From: Nostoc sp. S13
GTDB lineage: Bacteria > Cyanobacteriota > Cyanobacteriia > Cyanobacteriales > Nostocaceae
DNA: 51,631 bases
Direction: 5' to 3'
Assembly: GCF_029379315.1 (NCBI RefSeq)
Contig: NZ_JAQYWQ010000038.1
Location: forward strand, 1-51,631
Each line of letters begins with the position of its first letter. The first letter of the stretch is position 1. The position numbers were made by a program, and so were the translations under genes. Below, piece after piece: positions 45,840-51,631 of the stretch. The notes under the pieces were generated by a model, which was not told where the DNA came from, did not search any database, and saw nothing but the letters and a program-made list of their open reading frames with translations.

Positions 45840-46200
45840 TAACCATGCACGATACTCCAGCGCGAAGCTCTAAGGTGAGTAATTAGTAAATTGGATTAGT
45901 ATCTTTTTGCACCTACTCATAGGAGGAATTAATTCTATATCTAAAGACTGTTTTTATCAGACAAAAAAGCAAATAAGCTGTTAATAGCAACATAACCGAT
46001 GGGCAGTTGCAATAATTTTTGCATTGCTCATCTTTCCACAACTGTCTTCATCGTGCCCAATAACCTTTAACAGGTTGTCGATGATAGCACAGATCGTAAT
46101 TATTTCGTTTAGCATCTTCCCCTCTTTTTTTCTCATAGGAGGGGATTTTATTATTTGATTAACCATGCACGATACCCCAGCGTCAAGCTCTGGGGTAAGT
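45840..46200. repeat. Two direct copies of an end-type motif around a decayed insertion
   Basis: aaccatgcacgatac followed by ccagcg and aagctct occurs at about 45842-45888 and 46163-46202, both plus-oriented. In the right copy acccc ag / ctggggt pair as a 7-bp stem. A minus-strand transposase-like fragment lies between. ctcatagg agg occurs near both copies. The rest of 45746-46530 has no intact gene. Confidence 0.5.
45981..46115 (-). pseudogene. Transposase N-terminal remnant (IS982-like)
   Basis: From ATG at 46115: MLNEIITICAIIDNLLKVIG HDEDSCGKMSNAKIIATA, then the sequence ends. This matches the usual N-terminus of IS982-type transposases (EIITIYxIxDDLLKAIGHxxDxxxKMSNAEIxTTA) by eye. Only about 45 residues remain, so it is a remnant. 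The copies of the hairpin motif around it may be parts of its ends. Confidence 0.5.
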
Positions 46201-46531
46201 AATATCAAGTCTGGATAATTAGTTATCATTCCCACTACATTGGGGAGGGAACTAGATTTCCGGTTTCCCACCTTTGCAAGGGGGGTAATTCAACTTGTGT
46301 ATGCCCCTCCCCGCAAGCGAGGAGGGGAGACAAAGCGTAGTTTTGGCTCTTTGGGGTTCTTGAGGTTTAGTAAGTAATCAAACGGACATAATATAACTAG
46401 CAACTTGGGTTATTTAGAAAATAATGAACATAATTTCATGTTTCATTCTCAGTAATCTCCTTTAAAATGTCTTGAGTTTATTTTGCGATCGCTATATTCA
46501 ATATTCAATGTATTCAGTTCATTCATACAGC

Positions 46532-47881
46532 TTACAAATCTTGAGCAATTCTAAAACCAGCGTGTTGATAAAAATAAGGACGAAACCAGTTGCGATAGGT
46601 TGGTAATGCCATTGAACCATTAGTAGCCCAAGAACCGCCAAGCATCATCTGATGTTTGCCATCAAAAAACGGTGCTGCTTGATCTTCGTAAAGCGGATGA
46701 GGTTGAAATCCTGGTAAGGCGTTGAAAGTGTCCCCCAGCCATTCCCAGACATTTCCTCTAAGATCATAAAGCACAGAAGCACTATTAGCTGGTTTGAACA
46801 TTCCCACAGGACTGGGGGAAATAAATTGTAAGTTGAGATTATAGTTAGTTAATAAGTGGTTATCCTCAGAGGTAAGTAAGGCTTGATTCCATTCGGCTTC
46901 ACTCATCAAGCGGATTTCTGAGCCTTGAGAGCGACAAAATGCGATCGCTTCGTAGTAGTTGACTTCCACAGGCCAATCTAGGGGTAAGTCTATTTCGTCG
47001 AATGTGGCTCGATAACGGTATCCATCCTGGAACGGTATCCAGAATTTGGGATGTTGAACGTTGTAGAGTTGCTTCCAATTCCCAGATTCACTATTCCAGT
47101 AGTCGGAATTTTTGTAACCACCAGCTTGAACAAATTTCAGATATTCACCATTAGTGATTAGATATTGACTAGCTAAAAACGGTTTCACTTCAACTGTGCG
47201 ATCGCCATATTCGCTATCCCAACCATAGGTAAGATCATCATTGGGTTTTCCTAGTTTCACCACACCACCTGGAACCCGGCGCATTTCATTCTTGGGAATG
47301 TTCCCCTTGCTAGGTGCATAATTCCAGCCTTGGGGACGTTTAAGGCGATTAACAGGCAATTGACGCACCAGCATCGAAGAGGTTTCAAAATGAATGCGAC
47401 TATGTTCTATTCCCATCAGCAAAGCCCAGAAGGGATGCTGTTGATGAATCGGGAAATCCAGGTAAGTATTTTGAATCACCTTTGTGATTGCCTCTCGTGC
47501 CTTGTGCCGATATTGCCAAACTTTTTCGACATCAGGCCACCTAACCTCTTGTATAGCTGCGTCCAGTTCTGTCGGTGTTTCTGGATCAACTCCGATTTCA
47601 AATAGGGTTTCGTATTGGGAATTAATTCGAGCTTTGATTAAACCAACCGCAATTAACTTGTTGATGAAAAAAACAGCTGAGTGACCAAGATAAAAAATTA
47701 GACGGTTTCTTAAAGGATCAGGGTTAAGATAAAAAGTTTCTTCCCCAACCAAACTTTTCATGAGTGTTTCTTCAAGTTCCCAAGCATTCTCAAAGTAGTT
47801 GAGCAGGCTTTGTGGACTGCAATCATTGAGTGTGGGAACTTGAACTGATGTCAGTTTATTTATCGTTGAAACTAAAGCCAT
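46532..47881 (-). CDS. OvoA-type 5-histidylcysteine sulfoxide synthase, no methyltransferase
   Basis: A 449-residue iron enzyme of the EgtB/OvoA family. The N-terminal DinB-type domain has LNDCSPQSLLNYFENAWELEETLMKSLVGEETFYLNPDPLRNRLIFYLGHSAVF, the OvoA signature; iron-binding residues are H67 and the HX3HXE motif (H160, H164, E166). The C-terminal formylglycine-enzyme-like domain has WLGDTFNALPGF and MMLGGSWATNGS. OvoA usually carries a methyltransferase domain as well (about 700 residues), which is absent here and not adjacent, so the product may be 5-histidylcysteine sulfoxide or need a separate methylase. Ergothioneine EgtB or selenoneine-type activity remains possible. Confidence 0.85.
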   Translation of the reverse strand: MALVSTINKLTSVQVPTLNDCSPQSLLNYFENAWELEETLMKSLVGEETFYLNPDPLRNRLIFYLGHSAVFFINKLIAVGLIKARINSQYETLFEIGVDPETPTELDAAIQEVRWPDVEKVWQYRHKAREAITKVIQNTYLDFPIHQQHPFWALLMGIEHSRIHFETSSMLVRQLPVNRLKRPQGWNYAPSKGNIPKNEMRRVPGGVVKLGKPNDDLTYGWDSEYGDRTVEVKPFLASQYLITNGEYLKFVQAGGYKNSDYWNSESGNWKQLYNVQHPKFWIPFQDGYRYRATFDEIDLPLDWPVEVNYYEAIAFCRSQGSEIRLMSEAEWNQALLTSEDNHLLTNYNLNLQFISPSPVGMFKPANSASVLYDLRGNVWEWLGDTFNALPGFQPHPLYEDQAAPFFDGKHQMMLGGSWATNGSMALPTYRNWFRPYFYQHAGFRIAQDL

Positions 47882-48100
47882 GATATTTTTGACAGGAGAT
47901 TAATTGCACAAATTACATAAATTATGACTGATTACAAGAAAAAGTGTTTTTGATCACATTTTTTCTGTGTCGCCATGATCGGGCAATTTGCTCAATTTGT
48001 AAGTAGACAAAGAATGTATTTTAAAATACTTAAACTACTGATTGCGAGAATAATATAAATAATGAATTAGCGTTGAATTAGTTGTTTTAACTGAGTTTCA

Positions 48101-48366
48101 GATGATATCCCCGTTAGGGGAAGTGGTTATGGAAAGGTTTTTCTGACTGTTTATTTATACGGAGTTTCATCATGGGTTTCCATCCCCGTTAGGGGAAGTG
48201 GTTATGGAAAGAACTCTAATGGAAAAGCTGGAAACAATAAAACTTGCTCAGAAATGTTTCCATCCCCTTTAGGGGAAGTGGTTATGGAAAGTGGAGGAAC
48301 TGCGGCTCCCGACAATGCTCCCGACAAGTTGTTTCCATCCCCGTTAGGGGAAGTGGTTATGGAAAG
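48101..48366 (-). CRISPR. Orphan CRISPR array, 4 repeats and 3 spacers
   Basis: Repeats of 36 bp at 48101-48136, 48176-48211, 48256-48291 and 48331-48366; the central part of each carries ccccgttagggg (one has tttagggg), and the ends are gtttccat and atggaaag. Spacers are 39, 44 and 39 bp (48137-48175, 48212-48255, 48292-48330). In the minus direction the repeat begins CTTTCC and ends GGAAAC, the usual form of cyanobacterial type I-D/III repeats. The leftmost repeat has a changed end (gatgatatcc in place of gtttccatcc), as expected for the last repeat, which places the leader on the right. No cas gene is in the window. Confidence 0.93.
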
Positions 48367-48600
48367 AGTTCACTTCTGGAAGCCTTACTAGGAGCGGGTT
48401 TTAGACCCCCTAATCGACGCATCTCTTGATTGGGACAAAAAATCGGAAAAAATTCGTCAATTTTGTAGCCTGAAAGCTTTCCTACACAAGGCATCGACGC
48501 ATGTCAACGAAGTTATGCGGTTTTCAAGGTTCGGGCGGCATGCGTCGATGAACTTCAACACACTGAATAAAAAGTTATATATATTACCTAAAACCTGTCA
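48367..48600 (-). promoter_or_regulatory. CRISPR leader-like region with inverted repeat
   Basis: Region right of the last repeat. It contains a perfect 12-bp inverted repeat, catcgacgcatg (48492-48503) / catgcgtcgatg (48539-48550), and a further atcgacgcat copy at 48413-48422, plus an A+T-rich stretch (aaaaaatcggaaaaaattcg). It is the expected place for the leader and promoter of the array in minus orientation. Nothing else is seen up to 48706. Confidence 0.5.
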
Positions 48601-48706
48601 AGTATTTAATAAATAAATTAACAATTGTGAGCGGGGTAAGTTTATCTGGAGCAGTTCGGCAAATAATTAGAGAAGCATACGGCGATGCCTTCACAGTAGG
48701 CATCGC

Positions 48707-48736
48707 GGATTTTAGATTTTATCTAATCTAAAATCC
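48707..48736 (-). terminator. Hairpin after pnp
   Basis: ggattttagatt (48707-48718) / aatctaaaatcc (48725-48736) is a perfect 12-bp stem with a 6-base loop, about 10 bp past the pnp stop on the minus strand. It resembles STRR ttttaga units folded back on themselves and is the likely pnp transcript end. Confidence 0.65.
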
Positions 48737-48745
48737 CAAATCGAG

Positions 48746-50902
48746 TTACCGATTCACCGCCGCAGCTTCCCGTGCTGCTGCTGCTTGATCTGGGTGGATA
48801 CCCAAGCGTGTGAGATTAATCCGACCTTTGTTGTCAATTTCGCGCACTTTGATAATCACTTCATCGCCCACTGCTACTTCATCCTCAACTTTGCCAACGC
48901 GGTAATCAGCAAGTTGTGAGATATGGATCATACCTTCTTTTCCAGGCAGAAATTCCACAAATGCACCTATCGGTATAATCCGAGTGATGCGTCCGGCATA
49001 GACATCCCCTTCGTTCAGCTTGCGGGTCATGCCTTGGATGATGTTTTTAGCTCTCTTGGCCTTGTTCTCATCCACAGCCGAAATTGTCACCGTGCCATCA
49101 TCTTCGATGTCAATTTTAGCACCAGTTTCCTCTGTGATTCCCTTAATAGTCTTGCCTCCAGGCCCAATGACCAAACCAATCATGTCTGAATCAATTTTGA
49201 TTGTTAACAGACGTGGGGCATAGGGTGAGGTTTCAGTACGCGGCGTGTCAATGCAGGCGAGCATTTTCTCCAGAATGTGCAACCGGGCTGATTTGGCTTG
49301 GTGGACGGCTTGGGAAATAACGTCCAACGACAGACCGGAGATTTTCATATCCATTTGCAAGGCGGTAATCCCGACATCCGTCCCAGCAACTTTGAAGTCC
49401 ATATCGCCCAAAAAGTCTTCAATGCCCTGAATGTCGGTCAGGACTCGCACTTCGTCTCCTTCCTTAATCAGACCCATTGCCGCGCCACTGACGGGTTTGA
49501 GAATTGGTACACCAGCATCCATTAGGGCTAGAGTGGAACCGCAGACTGAACCCATTGAGGTGGAACCGTTGGAGGAAAGTACTTCCGATACGATGCGAAT
49601 CACGTAGGGAAATTGTTCTTTTGACGGTAGTACAGGTAGTAGCGCTCGCTCTGCCAATGCCCCGTGACCAATTTCGCGCCTTCCTGGGGCCCGCATTGGC
49701 TTGGTTTCCCCGACTGAGAAAGGCGGGAAGTTGTAATGATGCAGATAACGCTTGTGTTGATCTAGCTGCATGTCATCGTTGAGGTTTTGGGCATCTCCCG
49801 GTGTACCCAGAGTACAAGTGGATAATACCTGAGTTAGTTCCCGGTTAAATAAACCGCTACCGTGGACTCGCTTTGGTAAGACATCAACTAAACAAGAAAC
49901 ACGACGCACTTCATCGAGTTTACGGCCATCAACACGAACGTTATCTTCGATGATTTGCCGCCGCATGAAGTATTTGGTAATATCTTTAAAAGTGTTACCA
50001 AGTGCCTTGTTATTTGCAGTTGCGGCAACTCGAATTGGGTCTTCTTGTGGCAGTTCGGTAATTGTCGTGGCAATTTCATCCTTGACGACATCTAAAGCTG
50101 CATCGCGTTCGGGTTTGGTGAAATGAAATTGAGACAGGATTTTCTTAATCTGGCTGCTAGCGCGATCGCGGATATAATTTTCTAGCGTTTGGTCTACTTG
50201 TGGTGGTGCTTCTTGCACTATTATCAGACCAAGTTCTGCTACTAAATCTTGTTGCGCTTTGATTAAGTCGCGCACTGCTTCATAACCAAAGTCAATTGCC
50301 TCGATAATATCTCGCTCTGGCAACTGATTGGCTCCCGCCTCCACCATAATTACGCCATGCGGTGAACCTGCTACGACTAGATCCAAGTCTCCAGCTTCAA
50401 TTTCTGCATAGGTGGGGTTAATAATGAAATCATCTCCCACTAAACCAACGCGCACTGCTGCCATTGGGCCATTAAAAGGAATCTGGGCAATCAAGGTAGC
50501 GATCGAAGCACCTGTAACTGCTAGCACATCAGGTGGTACTAACTCGTCCATCGACAGCGTTAAGGCAATAATTTGCAGATCATCCCGTAGCCATGAGGGG
50601 AACAGGGGACGCATGGGACGGTCTATAAGACGGCTGGTGAGAATTGTTTTTTCTGGTGGGCGACCTTCCCGCCGCATAATCCCGCCGGGAATCCTACCTG
50701 CGGCATATAGCCTTTCTTCATAATCTACTGTAAGTGGAAGAAAATCAATGCCTTCTCTGGCTTGCGATCGCGTAGCCGTCACTAAAACGGATGTATCCCC
50801 TGATTCTATCAAAACCGACCCACCAGCCTGGGGAGCTAGTAAGCCTACTTTCAGTCGAATATCCCTTCCATCGAAGGATATTGACTTATCAACTTCTGCC
50901 AT
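48746..50902 (-). CDS. pnp: Polynucleotide phosphorylase
   Basis: PNPase degrades RNA from the 3' end with phosphate and also adds heteropolymeric tails in cyanobacteria. The 718 residues hold two RNase PH domains (about 1-230 and 310-555), a helical linker between, a KH domain ([32 protein letters not shown]) and an S1 domain ([38 protein letters not shown]). The second RNase PH domain has LLTELPQE-type linker then [22 protein letters not shown] with the phosphate-binding site. Start [20 protein letters not shown] matches the family. Its usual partner rpsO is not in the window. Confidence 0.98.
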   Translation of the reverse strand: MAEVDKSISFDGRDIRLKVGLLAPQAGGSVLIESGDTSVLVTATRSQAREGIDFLPLTVDYEERLYAAGRIPGGIMRREGRPPEKTILTSRLIDRPMRPLFPSWLRDDLQIIALTLSMDELVPPDVLAVTGASIATLIAQIPFNGPMAAVRVGLVGDDFIINPTYAEIEAGDLDLVVAGSPHGVIMVEAGANQLPERDIIEAIDFGYEAVRDLIKAQQDLVAELGLIIVQEAPPQVDQTLENYIRDRASSQIKKILSQFHFTKPERDAALDVVKDEIATTITELPQEDPIRVAATANNKALGNTFKDITKYFMRRQIIEDNVRVDGRKLDEVRRVSCLVDVLPKRVHGSGLFNRELTQVLSTCTLGTPGDAQNLNDDMQLDQHKRYLHHYNFPPFSVGETKPMRAPGRREIGHGALAERALLPVLPSKEQFPYVIRIVSEVLSSNGSTSMGSVCGSTLALMDAGVPILKPVSGAAMGLIKEGDEVRVLTDIQGIEDFLGDMDFKVAGTDVGITALQMDMKISGLSLDVISQAVHQAKSARLHILEKMLACIDTPRTETSPYAPRLLTIKIDSDMIGLVIGPGGKTIKGITEETGAKIDIEDDGTVTISAVDENKAKRAKNIIQGMTRKLNEGDVYAGRITRIIPIGAFVEFLPGKEGMIHISQLADYRVGKVEDEVAVGDEVIIKVREIDNKGRINLTRLGIHPDQAAAAREAAAVNR

Positions 50903-51004
50903 TCAGTTTTTTTTCCTTCTCTTTCGCTATTCTCTTTCTGTGGCAATCCTAACATTTATGCCCTATGGCTGACTTCTAATACATACAAAGATAAGACTTG
51001 TAGT

Positions 51005-51549
51005 TCAACCCAAAGGGCGATACATCATTAGCGCGTCTACCACTTGTTCCTCCCCTAGCTTGGCTGCACCTGGAATCCGCCCAATAATCTCAAATCCTAA
51101 CGACTGCCAAAGTGTAATTGAAGGTATATTAGTTTCAAAGACCAAATTGAATATTACTGCTTCATAACCAAGGCTTGCTGCGATCAAAAGCATCGCCTCT
51201 CCCATGAACCGCCCTATCCCTGACCGCGTAATCCAGGTTGTACAATAAAACCAGCGTTGCAAATATGTCTACACCGACCGAGAAAGTTTGGTTTTAAATA
51301 AAACGCCCCTAATATTTCTTTTGGTTTGTGTGTAGCATTCTCAAGAGATGTCTTGACAACAAAGGCATCCTTACTCAACCAGTAAGCTGAAAATTATGCC
51401 TGAGATAGAGGTTGCTTTTGAGGATAAGTTTTACCTTCAACAATTACAACATTAAGTAATGCTCTTACAACCTCCTGTTCTTGAGGATGCATATAATCTA
51501 GTTCCACTAATAACCCATTTTTTAAAACTTTAATTATGGGAAAAATCAT
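51005..51549 (-). pseudogene. GNAT family N-acetyltransferase, broken twice
   Basis: Minus-strand translation from ATG 51549 gives MIFPIIKVLKNGLLVELDYM ... GKTYPQKQPLSQA, then TAA (bases 51394-51396), then FSAYWLSKDAFVVKTS ... IVQPGLRGQG in the same frame, and after a one-base shift near 51230 IGRFMGEAMLLIAASLGYEA ... ALMMYRPLG. All pieces match one GNAT protein: the acetyl-CoA loop is RGQGIGR (interrupted by the shift), with SLGFEIIGRIPGAAK near the end. The stop probably replaced GAA (Glu). So one stop and one frameshift inactivate it. The upstream LTPEFRILNSS part is repeat DNA. Confidence 0.85.
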
Positions 51550-51589
51550 TATTATTGAAGAAGAATTCAGAATTCTGAATTCAGGAGTC

Positions 51590-51631
51590 AGAATCAAGAC
51601 GCTCTCTGCGAGACGCTGCGCGAACGCGGAC
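51590..51631. repeat. Dispersed repeat at window end
   Basis: gacgctctctgcgagacgct and gcgcgaacgcgga, the same family as 7631-7740 and 26085-26185. A cagaatt STRR (about 51563-51594) leads into it. Confidence 0.6.

Noticed and set aside
48101..48366. Type V-K CAST (transposon-associated) array
   Set aside because: The repeat can be read as gtttcc...ggaaag in plus, but the degenerate end and the leader-like motif place it in minus orientation, and no tns or cas12k genes are present.
48244..48429. Plus-strand open frame of 61 codons across the CRISPR array
   Set aside because: It is made of repeat and spacer sequence; the repeated phrase SIPxRGSGYGK is just the CRISPR repeat read in one frame.

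Overview
The window looks like chromosome of a filamentous, heterocyst-forming type cyanobacterium (Nostoc/Anabaena group). Evidence: many HIP1 octamers (gcgatcgc), several short tandemly repeated repetitive (STRR) tracts of 7-mers, the palindromic dispersed repeats typical of Nostoc genomes, an NDH-1 NdhB subunit of cyanobacterial type, dapL-type lysine synthesis, a Zur-type box before a CobW gene and an NtcA-type site before amt. No tRNA, rRNA, plasmid or phage structural genes were seen.

Layout. 1-14.3 kb is mostly housekeeping: hemB, a DUF4870 membrane protein, prfC, a degenerate M48-type membrane protein, an RRM RNA-binding protein, sufE, an alpha/beta-hydrolase without its serine, a Zur-box-preceded CobW GTPase with a WD40 gene, and ndhB. 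14.4-20.6 kb is a minus-strand signalling block: three related histidine kinases (one PAS, one soluble coiled-coil, one REC-fused), a FIST sensor and a methanogen-output-domain protein, with no DNA-binding output regulator. 21.1-22.8 kb holds a Uma2 pseudogene and a secreted cupin. 23.0-27.7 kb holds three minus-strand genes that may form a system: a BrxD/DUF2791-type ATPase, a membrane-anchored coiled-coil protein with a TerB_C-like tail, and a DUF815-type ATPase. 27.8-32.2 kb carries TMEM14, fructosamine kinase, an M16 peptidase with repeat sequence inserted in frame, a hypothetical and htpX.

32.7-37.4 kb is accessory: a fluoride riboswitch driving a CLC-F-like transporter, an overlapping pair of small genes, an AT-rich AIPR (abortive infection) gene and an intact Uma2 gene. 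37.5-45.7 kb returns to metabolism: dapL, a type II NADH dehydrogenase, amt, a DUF4349 lipoprotein and ilvC. 45.8-48.6 kb holds a decayed insertion sequence, an OvoA-type sulfoxide synthase and an orphan four-repeat CRISPR array with a leader-like region. The window ends with pnp and a GNAT acetyltransferase broken by one stop and one frameshift.

Themes. Metal and ion handling recurs (Zn-type HemB, Zur/CobW, HtpX, fluoride export). Defence-like or stress genes (TerB_C/DUF2791, AIPR, CRISPR, Uma2) are scattered between housekeeping genes. Three reading frames (1-105, 21446-22033, 51005-51549) are interrupted by single in-frame stops inside protein-like sequence. The best-supported specific findings are the fluoride riboswitch/CLC pair, the Zur box, the CRISPR array with its orientation, the lost catalytic residues in two enzymes, and the two-lesion GNAT pseudogene. 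The most open candidate system is the TerB_C/DUF2791/DUF815 group.
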